Origin: Salticus scenicus
Lineage: Eukaryota; Arthropoda; Arachnida; Araneae; Salticidae
Direction of reading: 5' to 3'
DNA: 64,000 nt
NCBI GenBank assembly: GCA_963930645.1
Contig: OZ005648.1
Location: forward strand, 151,569,035 to 151,633,034
Under the pieces are notes generated by a model, which was not told where the DNA came from, ran no database searches, and saw only the letters and a program-made list of their open reading frames with translations. Numbering within the stretch: position 1 is the first letter of the stretch; every line of letters starts with the position of its first letter. A program made the position numbers and the translations under genes. Positions 11,801-22,601 of this stretch are shown here, one piece after another.

Positions 11801-13507
11801 ATGAAAAAAAAATTTTGCAAAAAAATTTTTTTTTGAAAAGCCGCTGAAAATTCAAAGGCAAAGTGACCAACCATCAAAAAGTCAAACATCGACCCTAAGA
11901 CCGAAGACAGCTAAGGCCCCAAACCTTCCTCGATCCGCAAACAGACGTCTCTATCTGCAAATCGAACCTGCCACTCTCAAAGACATTTATATTACAAACT
12001 AGAAAATAGCTATTGTCTGAACCCAGAAATCCTCCCTGAAAAGTATTAACACAGCCTCAAGACCTCCGTAAACTCACACATCCACACAGACACAACTTCC
12101 AACTCCAACCTGAACCAAAACCACATGGCAGAGCATAAGGACACGTGCACCAGCCTAACCGACACTTTTAAACTCCCCAAAAAAAAATCTAGCCAATCAC
12201 CGATGACATAGCACGGCACAAAACTTTTAACCACGAAGGCATTCACAATACCGCACCAGTCGGACCGCAACCAGATTCTACCAAACCAGCCTTGACATGC
12301 ACCCTTAACACTTGCTACCTATACCGCCCTTAGCTATCAGACAGAATAGACACAATTCCCCTGGACCAACTACCTTAACGACCGGGGTGGGCAATGATTA
12401 GACATATTTTCTTTTCTATGAACCACTACCAAAACAGGGACAACATGAACACTCCTGGCAACCCAAATACAATTTAAAAAAAACACAATAAATATACATA
12501 AATGCAGAAAATATACAAATATACATACAAATAAACAAAACCATTACATGATAAATTTTTACAACACAACATTTGAACACCTTTTTTTTTTTCTTTATAC
12601 ATAAAAATTTATTCAACCCATGAGGGCCATATAAACCACCACTACCTTAGGGAGAGAAAACAATGCTACAAGACACGCGCCTATCGACACAGAAGAGACA
12701 CTTTTCTCTACAAGCATCAAGCATTAAAGACTGTGATACAAAAAGAGATTAGAGCCATTTTTTTTTTTTTTTTTTTTTTTTTGAGAGTTCTAATTTTTCT
12801 AAACAAAAAATTTTCGTCAATTTGTACCTATCACTGCTAGGAAAACCATCAATAATCATGAAAGAGAATATACACTGTCTCACATGCAGAATAAACAGAA
12901 ATAAAAATACACTTTATACTAAAAAACAAAGGTATGTTCACACATAAACAAAAATTATAACACAAATTGTAGGCAAGCCCGAAAAACACAGATCACAGAG
13001 AGGCAGGTACAAACACATTAACATTAACCTCCTAACTTAAATTATTTACAAGAAAACCCCCACCAGTTTTTGTGAAGGACAAGGTATCGGAGAGATAAAA
13101 AGAACAAACAAAAAAAAATCTAACTGCCATTTTTATTGTAAACATGACCTGCCACCCCAAATTTATTTTAAAGAATTTTTAGCCTACCACCTTGTGACTG
13201 AGACAAATCCACTTACATGATATCCCGAACCAAAAAAAAATTCCCTAAAACCTTAAGGTACTACGCATGCGCATAAAAGAACAATTTCTGACACTAAAAT
13301 GATACCACAGTACAATGCCGGCAAATCTATATACATATGTACATTACAAATAAATATTTACAAAGAAAAAAATACTGATATGAATGCTAACAATTACACG
13401 GTGCTGCAACAAAAAGAATACAAAACTAAACATATACATGCGAACAACTATCATAAAAGAGAGAAAAAAAAATTACTATTTACAAATTTTGACCCCCAAA
13501 ATGTATC
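11801..13507 (-). other. 3' untranslated part of the retrotransposon
   Basis: About 1.7 kb between the pol stop codon and the 3' LTR. Only short frames without recognisable domains occur here; there is no envelope, chromodomain or accessory protein. Poly-T runs lie at about 12583-12592 and 12758-12782 on the plus strand. Confidence 0.6.
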
Positions 13508-14722
13508 TCAGAATCGAAGGTTGTTACGTGGGCGAAGATTGTAATCATGTGTTGGCCTGGAAACCGTTTCCACACTCAGTTCATTTTTTGTTGTCCTAAG
13601 ACTTTTTGGAGTAGTTTCCTCAATATTAAAATTGTCGCGCTCGGCTTCGCTTACTGTCGGAGATACACTTTGTTCAATGTGAGCAGGACAGGGCATAGGG
13701 TGAGAGACCTCGGGGCTTACTAAGTTGGCATCAAAAGAAGAAGGAACCGGTTGATTTTCCTGAACAAAAATTTCACTACCCTGCCCCTGATCTGTGGGCA
13801 AAAAAACATTATAAAAGTTTGCGGAACTAAACCCACCATAATTTCCACCCTGAAACGGATTACTTTCCAGTAAATTATCCATACCACCCTCAGGTTGACC
13901 TAAATTGACCTGCTGATTCTGATTATTACTGGGATTTGCAGCAATTTGATCCAAACTCTCTAAAACCGGGAAAACTGGTTTGTCTACAATTTTTGACAGT
14001 CTGTCGACATGAACTATCTGCACATTTTTTAAGTTACTAAGTTGTTGTATCTCAAAATTAACTGAGCTTAATTTTCTAAGAACACGGAAAGGACCACTAT
14101 TGCATTTAACAAACTTTTTGCAAAGACCAGTCTTTATAGTAGGGGTAAATAGCATTACCAGGTCACCTACTTTAAGTTTCTTATCACAGGCTATTTTACT
14201 GCGAGCTTTTTCCTGCTTACAAGCCGCCTGTTCTAACAAATTCCGAGTTCGTGCATACACCTGTCTTAGAGTAGGGATCAAATTCTCGCAATAAGATGGC
14301 TGGTCATTATAATTTATAACATTATTTTCTAACAGAGTGTTGTAAGGCAACCTAATATCACGACCATAAGTTATAAAGAAAGGAGACTCATCAATTGTGG
14401 AATGGACACTTGACGTCAAAGCTAATAAGGCAAACTTTAACTTTATATCCCAATCGTCATGGTGATCATTTACAAGGTGAGCAAGGGCGCGGTTCATTGT
14501 TGAGTGAATCCGCTCGACCTGAGAATTTGAAGCTGGGTGGAAACTGGACGTGTGTACATGAGTTAAACCTAACTGTTTATAGACCTGAGCGATGGCTTGA
14601 CTCATATAATTTTTACCTTTGTCAGTAACAAATTTTGCGGGAGTACCGTGCCTACAAATAAATTCAGCCAGAGTATCGGCGATGGTATCCGAGGTTATGT
14701 TAGGGATTGCGAATGCTTCAGG
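13508..14722 (-). pseudogene. pol: Pol, integrase C-terminal part downstream of an in-frame stop
   Basis: This continues in exactly the same frame as the upstream pol after a TGA at 14725-14723. Numbering from 17554, it carries the second catalytic Asp (D978, in FVTDKGKNY) and the catalytic Glu (E1014, in SNSQVERIHS), giving the D-x35-E spacing of retroviral-type integrases. A GPF-type C-terminal module follows (NSGPFRVLRKLSS...VHVDRLSK), then an acidic, low-complexity tail ending YNLRPRNNLRF, typical of Gypsy pol termini. The frame stays open for about 400 codons with no other stop or frameshift, so the TGA is the only lesion and is probably young. Without readthrough this segment is not translated with pol. 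The first internal ATG (14605) is not a plausible start for an independent gene. Confidence 0.85.
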
Positions 14723-17596
14723 TCATTTCGAGAAACTGTCGATGTACACAATTACAAATTTATTTCCCCTCTCAGTAGTGGGATAAGGCCCACAAATATC
14801 TGAGTGTATGGTCGAAAAAGGGGCGTCGGGGATTTCTAACCTTTGGAGTTCGGCTAACCTTTTGGGTTTATGAGCTCTCAACTCCAAACAAGACTGGCAA
14901 GAGGCCAAAAGTCTTTTTACATTTGCATACATGCCTTGCCAAAAGAAATTTTCACGGATACGATTAAAAGTTTTATAAAAACCAGCATGGCATGCTAGGG
15001 CAGAATCATGCTTCAAACTGAAAATTTTTGGCACCAAAGCCTTCGGCAGAACAATTTTTTCACCAGCTTCACGTTTTGATTTTGGCGACAATTTTTGACA
15101 CATTATAATTTCATTTCTAACAAAAAATTTATACGCAACAGGTTTTACAGTTAAATCTTTACAAAGACGCGCGCTAACATATTTACAAAAATGATCTTTT
15201 TCCTGAGCTAACTGAATTTCACTCAACAATGAACTGTTCCCCAAAATTTGTATCTCCTGCCCAGAATTCTCGACAAAATTACACTCAGCAACATCCTCAT
15301 CCCTGCTAAATTCCAAAGTGTGGTCAACATACCTGGACAAAAAATCCGCCACTGAATTGCACTTTCCCTTAATGTATCTCGGCTCAAAGTTAAATTCACT
15401 GAGTGCGCACAACCATCTGGCAATCCTAGACGTGGGATCCCTTAACTTTAGAGCATGCGTTAGTGCGGCATGGTCTGTATACACTATGAACTTTCGGTGG
15501 AAAACATAGCACTTGAAGTATTGTACTGCCCAAACCACCGCCAACAATTCCCTTTCAGTAGCTGAGTACCTACTCTCAACCTCCTTAAGTTTTCGGCTAG
15601 CAAAAGCTACAGGGTGTGGAAAACCAGTTTCATCCTCCTGGCACAAGACAGAACCCATTGCAACTGCAGAACTGTCGGTATAAATAATAAATTCCTTTGA
15701 CATGTCAGGCAAACGAAGGGAAGGAATCTCAGCAAGTGCTTCCTTAAGGTCTCTAAACTCTGCCTCAGCCTCCTCATTCCAGACAAATTTATTTTTTTCT
15801 TTAGTCAGGTTGGTCAGGTTAATGGTCCGTTTCGAATAGTCACTGATGTGACGCCTATAGAAACCAATAGAGCCCAGAAAAGACCTCACTTGCTTACGAT
15901 TTGTAGGTCGCTTAAATTTGTCAATAACCTCGACATTTTTCTTAGCCGGGAAAATTTTACCGTCTGAGACTCTGAAACCTAAAAAAGTTATCTCAGATTG
16001 AAAAAAATTACATTTTGATGGCTTTAATTTTAGATTATTTTCTCTGAGGCGATTAAAGACTAAATTTAATTTGTGCAAGTGGGACTCTACATCAGAGGAG
16101 GCAACGCAGATATCGTCTATATATATAAGAATATTTAAACTTTTTAAATCACTCAAAACGACATTCATCAGCCGTTGAAATGCCGCAGGAGAAGATTTTA
16201 ATCCGAAAGGGCTCCTGGTCCACTGGAGTAATTTGTCGTGCGTGACAATGGCTGTTAAATGTTGTTGCTCCTCCGGGATTTTCTGTTGAAAAAACCCACT
16301 TGTCAAATCTAATGTCGTAAAATATTTGGCGCCAGACAGGGAGTCTATGGTTTCACTGATATTAGGCAAGGGGTAGTTGTCACTTAAGATTTTTTTGTTG
16401 AGGCGGCGGAAATCGCACGCGAGCCGAAAAGAGCCGTCAGCTTTTTTTACTAAAATAACTGGGGATGCGTAATTAGAATTTGACAGGACCAAAATATTTG
16501 CCTCCATTAAGGTATTGATTTGCTGATCCATTTCAGCACGAAGGTTGTATGGTACACGATACGGACTACACTTAACCGGCACATTATCAGCTACTCTGAT
16601 GTTGTGCATCACCGTATCGCAACCGGGAAGATCGAGCACCGACGCTGCAAAAACATCTTTGTTTTTCTCTAAAAAGGTTTTAACTCGCGCTTTTAAGTTT
16701 TCATCCAAATGTTCAAGATTAAATTTTGTGCTCCATTCTAAATTAATTTGATCAACATCCCCAACCTCGGTAACTTCTGCACAATGAGAGGTCTCCTCTA
16801 GACTCTCGAAAATTGGTTCCATAAAACCCACATGCGTATTTTTGTTGATATGTACAGGGGAGTCACTAACATTAATTATTTTAACTACTAACTCATTCAT
16901 ATTATTTGGGCAAACCGCATTTCCAATTAAAGCAGCATCTGCAATTACTCTGTTTGGATACAAAAACACTAAGTCTGAAGAAAAATTATTAATACCCTGA
17001 GATTTTACATTTACAAACATTTCAGACCTAGCCGGGACAACATACTTGCTTTTCGCATAAATATTTACAGGTTTATACAGAGTTTCACAAAAGTTTACAG
17101 ACTCAAACTGATTTGCCATAAAATTTACTTCAAATTCCCCATTCCCCAATATTTTATTTTTAAAATCCATCTTAATACCATTTTTGATGAGCCATGGGAC
17201 ACCCAAGATGATTTGAAAATTTGGCGACAAAGCGCCGTCACTAATAATGAAAGACTCCTCGAATGCCTTTTCACCCAAATTAAATTTTATATTGCACTTG
17301 TTCCTCAAGGCTACCTCGCCCCCTAACAAGGATCTCAATCCCACAGAACATGGTTGTTTATTTACACTGATCCCCTCTAAAGTATGTTCTGAGATCAAAT
17401 TACAAGATGAACCCGAGTCAACCAAAGCGAAGTAGTTATGCTGATTAAAGTTAAATTCGATTATAGGAAGTTTTCCCTGAACCCCTTTTGACCAATTGCT
17501 AAAAGACACCTCCCTACTATTGGGCAGTAAATTTTCATCAAGAGGGTCTCTCACCTCTGCCCTGCTCGGCGAGACCCCTATTAGTTTAAATACCCA
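14723..17596 (-). CDS. pol: Pol polyprotein: protease, reverse transcriptase, RNase H, integrase N-terminus
   Basis: Expressed as a Gag-Pol fusion: the frame has no ATG near its start. It opens after a TAA at 17599-17597, in the -1 frame relative to gag, and overlaps the end of gag. Residues counted from 17554: an aspartic protease with ALVDSGSS (catalytic D46) and ILGVPWL near 115; reverse transcriptase with YIDD at 478-481, encoded near 16117, preceded by SPFGLKSSPAAFQRLM; RNase H beginning IYTDSSAVAMGSVL (D627) with TDHAALTHAL further on; integrase zinc finger H849-x6-H856-x29-C886-x2-C889; and the first integrase Asp D919 in IHSDICGPYP. The frame is broken by TGA at 14725-14723 after YIDSFSK. 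Gypsy integrases have Trp (TGG) at the next position, so this looks like a single G-to-A change. The RT and protease active sites are intact. Confidence 0.93.
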   Translation of the reverse strand, partial: WVFKLIGVSPSRAEVRDPLDENLLPNSREVSFSNWSKGVQGKLPIIEFNFNQHNYFALVDSGSSCNLISEHTLEGISVNKQPCSVGLRSLLGGEVALRNKCNIKFNLGEKAFEESFIISDGALSPNFQIILGVPWLIKNGIKMDFKNKILGNGEFEVNFMANQFESVNFCETLYKPVNIYAKSKYVVPARSEMFVNVKSQGINNFSSDLVFLYPNRVIADAALIGNAVCPNNMNELVVKIINVSDSPVHINKNTHVGFMEPIFESLEETSHCAEVTEVGDVDQINLEWSTKFNLEHLDENLKARVKTFLEKNKDVFAASVLDLPGCDTVMHNIRVADNVPVKCSPYRVPYNLRAEMDQQINTLMEANILVLSNSNYASPVILVKKADGSFRLACDFRRLNKKILSDNYPLPNISETIDSLSGAKYFTTLDLTSGFFQQKIPEEQQHLTAIVTHDKLLQWTRSPFGLKSSPAAFQRLMNVVLSDLKSLNILIYIDDICVASSDVESHLHKLNLVFNRLRENNLKLKPSKCNFFQSEITFLGFRVSDGKIFPAKKNVEVIDKFKRPTNRKQVRSFLGSIGFYRRHISDYSKRTINLTNLTKEKNKFVWNEEAEAEFRDLKEALAEIPSLRLPDMSKEFIIYTDSSAVAMGSVLCQEDETGFPHPVAFASRKLKEVESRYSATERELLAVVWAVQYFKCYVFHRKFIVYTDHAALTHALKLRDPTSRIARWLCALSEFNFEPRYIKGKCNSVADFLSRYVDHTLEFSRDEDVAECNFVENSGQEIQILGNSSLLSEIQLAQEKDHFCKYVSARLCKDLTVKPVAYKFFVRNEIIMCQKLSPKSKREAGEKIVLPKALVPKIFSLKHDSALACHAGFYKTFNRIRENFFWQGMYANVKRLLASCQSCLELRAHKPKRLAELQRLEIPDAPFSTIHSDICGPYPTTERGNKFVIVYIDSFSK
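17543..17590 (-). promoter_or_regulatory. -1 ribosomal frameshift signal between gag and pol
   Basis: On the element's strand the heptamer T TTA AAC occupies 17590-17584 in the gag frame (X XXY YYZ) and is followed at once by the gag TAA stop (17583-17581). After a 5-nt spacer (TAATA), GGGGTCTC at 17578-17571 can pair with GAGACCCT at 17550-17543. That is eight pairs, seven Watson-Crick and one G-U, closing a 20-nt loop. U UUA AAC is among the strongest known eukaryotic -1 slippery sequences. Slipping here puts ribosomes into the pol frame, which is open exactly from 17596. Whether the loop also forms a pseudoknot was not worked out. Confidence 0.85.
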
Positions 17597-18639
17597 TTAC
17601 TGTCATTTTGCTGCCCCCTACTATCCTGCACTCCACCACTGTATCCACCTCTACCACTTGTCCTCCTATCCTCTCTGTTATTTCGCTGACGCCTGGGAAG
17701 TTGGCACTCCCTGCTATAATGCCCTTTGTAGCCGCAATTGTAACATGTGACCTCACTTTTACTTCGCAGGGTTGGTCTAATATTTTCTTGCGAAGGCCTG
17801 GACTGATTTTTTGACTCTAAATTTTGCACTTTAGTGCTAAGTTTCGAAATTTGGTCGGTGAGATCAGCTATAATGCTTGTGAGGCTGCTTAGCTGCTGCG
17901 CTTGTGCCTCCGACGCAGTTTGCTGCGCACAGGACTGAGCTGCACAAGCCAGCTCAAATTCTTGGGGTGACTGCTGAATTTGCACCGCCTTAAATGCCTT
18001 TTCCTCCGCCAAAGCGACCGCCTCAAGTTCCTCAATAGTTACTGGCGCCCTGGCAACAACTCCGCGCCTAATTTCAGGTCTCAAATTATTCATCAGCATA
18101 GCCAGTAACCACTCATTTTCGGTGTCAGTCCAACTAGTCTCAGGAATTTTCTGAGCCTTGACAATTTGACGAGCTTTACACCGCGCACTCGCGATAAAAT
18201 CGGCGACCGGCGTTTTGTCATCCTGCATGACATTCCAAAAAGACTTGAAAATTTCACCTATATCCTTTTTCTCCCCGAACCTGTCCTTCAAAAATTTTTC
18301 GAAGTCAGCAAAAGTTTTGATTTTGTCCTGGTGTGTCTTAAACACCCGCAGGGCTGAACCAGCCAATCTCTGAGATGCGGCGAAGACATAGTCTTCCGGC
18401 TTCCAAAGTAAAAATGTAGCAATTTCCTTAACTTTTGCCAAAAAATCATTTACACTAAAATTAGGGTCACCTCCGGTGAAAATTGGTATAAACGACAATT
18501 TATCTAAGAGAATTCCCCTTCTCTGGGACGTAACGATTTCGGGGTCCTGTGCAATAATTGCACCGACCAAACCTTTTGGGCCATTTGTGTTAGTCGGCCC
18601 ACCTGCCCCACCTTGATCTGTACTTTCCTCTACAACCAT
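17581..18639 (-). CDS. gag: Gag polyprotein with CCHC zinc knuckle
   Basis: 352 codons from the ATG at 18639 (MVVEESTDQGG) to TAA at 17583-17581. The frame is open a little upstream, but there is no earlier ATG. Residues about 40-200 form a Retrotrans_gag-like capsid region (FTGGDPNFSVNDFLAKV, then FADFEKFLKDRFGE and PVADFIASAR). About 230-280 is Gln/Ala-rich with coiled-coil character (a heptad-like LSSLTSIIADLTDQISKL segment). A single zinc knuckle, C299-x2-C302-x4-H307-x4-C312 (CYNCGYKGHYSREC), is followed by an Arg/Gly-rich tail that would bind RNA. Gag should assemble the particle that packages the element's RNA. The stop codon is part of the frameshift signal. No lesion is visible. Confidence 0.93.
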   Translation of the reverse strand: MVVEESTDQGGAGGPTNTNGPKGLVGAIIAQDPEIVTSQRRGILLDKLSFIPIFTGGDPNFSVNDFLAKVKEIATFLLWKPEDYVFAASQRLAGSALRVFKTHQDKIKTFADFEKFLKDRFGEKKDIGEIFKSFWNVMQDDKTPVADFIASARCKARQIVKAQKIPETSWTDTENEWLLAMLMNNLRPEIRRGVVARAPVTIEELEAVALAEEKAFKAVQIQQSPQEFELACAAQSCAQQTASEAQAQQLSSLTSIIADLTDQISKLSTKVQNLESKNQSRPSQENIRPTLRSKSEVTCYNCGYKGHYSRECQLPRRQRNNREDRRTSGRGGYSGGVQDSRGQQNDSNGYLN

Positions 18640-20193
18640 TTTTTTTTTTGACAAAAAGAAGAAAAAAAAAATATTAACCTAAACCAAAATTACTAACGCA
18701 AAGCAACTAGTAAAAGGAATGTTAGCTTTTTTAAAAACACAAAACTAATACCATAAAATTTACAAAAACACAATTGTTAGCTTTCATCAAATGTCTCTAA
18801 TAATTAACTGCAGCTTAGCTTCAAATAAAAGTCCTAGCAATTGTATCTTTCACACAAGTATGTATAGCCCATACAAATTTTACAATAACACACAAAAAAA
18901 AATTTTTACTATGTAAGATATTTTGCAAACTTAAAAACAATTTTTCTTTTTTTTCTTTCATAAATCTTGTGTAAAATACAGACTACTTTGTTGTAAAAAG
19001 TGTAAACATTATTTGTATATAAATTAATAAGAATATGTATATGTGTATATATATATATCTAGTGGCAATTTCAAAATACAAACGAAAATTTGCAAAATAA
19101 AATTTACACCAAAAACACCTTCAATTTAACTCTAAAAAAAAACTACGGGATAAGAAAAAAAAATTTTTTAACTTCTACCCAAGGAGACCAAAATTTCAAT
19201 CATAACTCCTATCTCCTCTTTTTTTTTTTTTTTTGTTTAATTTGTTGTCTCACAAAAAGTTCAAAAATTTCACACAAATTTTTCCAAAAAAAAATTTCTT
19301 TTCTACAAAAAAAAAACTTCCTAAATTCCATAAAAGAGGCAGACACCTCACATATAATTTGTTTTGAAATTACCACCCAATGTAGTTCATAAGGTTTAAA
19401 ATGTAGTTCATAAGGTAAAGATACAGTATATTTATCAAATATGTGAAATAATGTGTGTATATCAAAAAGTAGCAAAATAATGTATGTATATAAAAAATTT
19501 TAAAGATAACAGAAGAAATATGTATGTGTATAGACAAAAAAAAAACCAAAATACTATATGCATATATCACCATTGTCAACACAACCAAAAAAAAATTTTA
19601 TAAGGAGGGATTTTTATCTTACTTCCAAGCCAATTTTTTTTTTTTTTTTTTTTTTGCACAAAATTTGAAAATTTTCCACATACATTGCTCATACCCTATT
19701 TTCAATGTGTGAAACATCCACAGAAATTTTCTATTCCCAGACAATTAATAGCATTTACTTAAATATAAAAATTCCTCCTTAAAAACATTTTCACACATGT
19801 AAGTTAATAAAAATCAAAATTTTTTTTTTTTTTAAAAGATATGAGACAGTTATATTCAAGAATTTTTTCAGATTATTGATAGTGAAAAAAAGAAGTGGTA
19901 ACTCACCACCGCTGACCTTCATAAAGCAAACTTTCCCAAAATCACAATTGTAAATTTACATCTAAATTGGACCATGGTTCTTCTACAACTAAGCTTGAAA
20001 TATTTTTAAAATCTCCACTCCCTTCAGGTCTCGGTCGATACATAGAAATGGAAACAAAAACACATATAAGAATACAAAATAATCAGATATACCCACATAT
20101 AAGAGAGCTAATTAAAAAAAAAACGACTTTAACAAAAATTTTGAAGGCACCTCAACTAAAAGAAACCTAAAAAGCAAAAAAAAATTCCCTTAC
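18640..20193 (-). other. 5' leader of the retrotransposon
   Basis: About 1.57 kb of AT-rich untranslated sequence between the primer-binding site and the gag ATG. It contains poly-A/T runs (about 19217-19234, 19634-19655 and 19819-19833), a short TA/TG-rich stretch near 19037-19056 and a repeated 'TAGTTCATAAGGT' at 19384-19415. No upstream protein-coding frame is recognised. The packaging signal would be expected here but cannot be pinpointed. Confidence 0.6.
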
Positions 20194-20211
20194 ATTTTCA
20201 CAGAGGCACCA
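20194..20211 (-). other. Primer-binding site candidate
   Basis: Two bases inside the 5' LTR, the element's strand reads TGGTGCCTCTGTGAAAAT. TGG is the complement of a tRNA 3' CCA, so the primer tRNA should end in CAGAGGCACCA. An acceptor stem starting GCCUCUG would be compatible with an elongator tRNA-Met-like molecule, but that identification is a guess. Confidence 0.65.
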
Positions 20212-20213
20212 TT

Positions 20214-22596
20214 TATTATGATCATTATTTTTACTTTCATCAATTAAATAATTAACTTATTAACTTTCATATTAATCTCACTTATTAGCATTAAATTTTT
20301 ACAAGTAGATCGTATAGTGGATAAAATAATTCTTTTTATTAATTTAGTACAAAACGTTACAAGTACTCATTAGATAACTCCTACTAAATTAACCTATCAG
20401 TAACACCGTTACATTAAAAATCCTAGAATTAATTACAACCTCCCTCAAATTAGAAAATAAATAAAAAGTTGGTGAATATACCAAAAAAAACACAAGACCC
20501 AAATCCCAAACCAGAGGAAGTTAAATAAAGATTTAAACTTTTACTTAACAGAGTATAACTTCTAAAATTAATAGTTAATTAATCTAAACATTGTATAATC
20601 TGGAATTACAACACAGAAAAAAAAACAATTCTGCTCCTTGCCTAAAAAACAAAATTTATCTTTCAAATTCAATTTTTTTTCAAAGTAATTCACAAGAATA
20701 ATAGAACTGAATTTTATCCTCCTATTTTAATTTTAAACAATTGTCTGCCAAATTATACTGAAAGTATAGTCACCAAACACAAAGGAAAATAAAAAAGAAA
20801 TAAAACCTATGGACTAACATTCAACCAAAGAATTAACTCTTAATTTAGTTTACCTTTTTTTTTTTTGTATATTACAAGGCTCTAATGAGTACCAGAATTC
20901 CCAACCCAGCTCGAAAGGAAACAATAATTTCCTATAAGAAAATTTTCACTTTTCATTTCTTTTAGTCCCCCAAAGATTAATCCTGAATTATCAAAACAAA
21001 AACCCATATTTTTTTTTTTTTTTTTTAAGTAATTTTCAATTAACACAGTAACAGTAATGTAATATCTAAATAAAAACATACAAGTAGAAATTAGCTTTTA
21101 AAACTGAAATAGTTTTATTATTGAAGTAGAATTTTGCTTTACACGCATCATATATTTCAATCATTAATTAATGTAGTCACAATCAAAGTACAAAGGTATA
21201 CTCTTTATAACATATAACACCTTCTAACAAACACTAAACACTGACGCGGACAAGGCAGTGATATATATATTTTTTTTTCTTTCTCTAAAACATATCTCAA
21301 AGTTTTTATACTGATTTCACAAAACATAGAAGATGTATATAAATGATAATTTCACACATATTTAAGTAGTTACGAAGAAAAGGGATTAAAGCAAAATAAA
21401 CAAAAATACTACTTAACAGGCTGCCAGGAGGAGTCACATTACCTCCATTTCTCTAGGTTTTCCAGACTCACGATTTATCAGCCGTCAAGAAGTAGAGCGA
21501 AGCAAACTCCTGATCTACAAAATCTATTCAAACATCTAGGCAAGCACTCACTGAAGTCGTCGAGCACTCACAACGTATCGTGATCTTTTTTCATCATTCC
21601 ACGACGACTTAGCTAAACCTTAGCACGACTTAGCTCAATTCTTTTCAGGCCACGGAAGCGATGAGGGGGATACCGGTCAGCCATCGATGAGAGGTTCAAC
21701 ATCCCACGAGCAATCCCAGAGAACAAGAGACTCCAACAAAACACAGCGAGGCGTCAGGTAACATCTACTAAAACTCTCAAGTCGTTTCTTAGGAGAGGGC
21801 AAAAGCCCCTCTCCCTTAAAACAAAAACCGCACAAAAAAAATCTCTTACAACCACTCGAAAAACCGTACCATTCAAAATACGCAATCCTCTGAACAAAAA
21901 CCCACCTCTGATTCGTTGCCATTCCACACGGCTAAAAAAAAGAGAGTCTCATTCGCTATAACTACCCCAAAATATCCTCCTTGGTCACTCCCACTAAAAA
22001 TTAATACGCCCTCATTTAAAAATATTTCTCAAACAAAATACACACGCCCATACAGTCAGCAAAACTTGCACGACCTCAATTCGCCCCCTCAGGTAGACAG
22101 GTATTTTAATCTCCGAGAGAATTTTTCCATTTCACTCCCCCACTGTAACCGAAGACTGAACAGCTGAGAGGCACATCTGTGACCGCCACACCCACTACGC
22201 TGACCTTCAGCGACCTACGAAAGACACACTTTACTCCGCTTGGAAACAAGGAAAAAAAACAGAACTGTTTCCCACGGAAGCAATGAATGAAAGAAAGAGA
22301 GGGACACACCTCTCTTGTAAGAAAAATGCGAGGGGAGAAGCCTCCTTTTTTTTTTGTTTGCTTACAATTCTCAAGAGAAAAAAATATATATACAAAGAAT
22401 TCTTGACCAAAAATACTTCTCAGAATTGAATATCTTCCTACCGTGCAATACATGTGATTTCAAAGCGTTTTGAAACTAACATAAATATAGCTAAGAAAAC
22501 CTATCTTTTTTCTTTCTTTTTTTTTTTTTTTTACAGAATAGAGATTTTAATTATGAAATATTAAAAACGAACAAGCAGTTATAATTCATTATAACA
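20214..22596 (-). repeat. 5' long terminal repeat
   Basis: About 2383 bp, the partner of 9401-11784 and almost identical to it. It should hold the promoter and transcription start of the element, but no TATA box or start site can be fixed by eye. The GC-richer, more complex part (about 21400-22320) is the likeliest regulatory core because most of the remainder is AT-rich. Confidence 0.93.
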
Positions 22597-22601
22597 GAAA
22601 T
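22597..22601. repeat. Target-site duplication GAAA(T), right copy
   Basis: GAAAT immediately after the LTR end ...CATTATAACA, matching 9397-9401. Confidence 0.75.

Larger units (their letters stand above)
9401..22596 (-). mobile_element. Ty3/Gypsy-type LTR retrotransposon, nearly intact
   Basis: A 13.2-kb element read on the minus strand: 5' LTR 20214-22596, primer-binding site, 1.57-kb leader, gag 18639-17581, pol in the -1 frame 17596-13508, 1.7-kb 3' untranslated part, purine-rich tract and 3' LTR 9401-11784. It is bounded by a GAAA(T) duplication. Domain order protease-RT-RNase H-integrase places it in Ty3/Gypsy (Metaviridae-like) and excludes Copia. No envelope-like reading frame is present between pol and the 3' LTR. 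The LTRs differ mainly in homopolymer lengths plus a few substitutions, so insertion was recent. One in-frame TGA in the integrase makes this copy defective unless it is suppressed. Confidence 0.95.

Noticed and set aside
11785..13507. Envelope gene downstream of pol
   Set aside because: Only short frames, no signal peptide or membrane-spanning segments, no splice-linked long frame.
13508..14605. Independent gene starting at the internal ATG 14605
   Set aside because: It is the direct in-frame continuation of pol past the TGA and begins in the middle of the integrase core.
17552..17554. Pol start at GTG 17554
   Set aside because: Not an ATG. Eukaryotic Gypsy pol is made by frameshift from gag, and the frameshift site is present.
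18640..18654. Gag start at TTG 18654
   Set aside because: Not an ATG; the first ATG in frame is at 18639.
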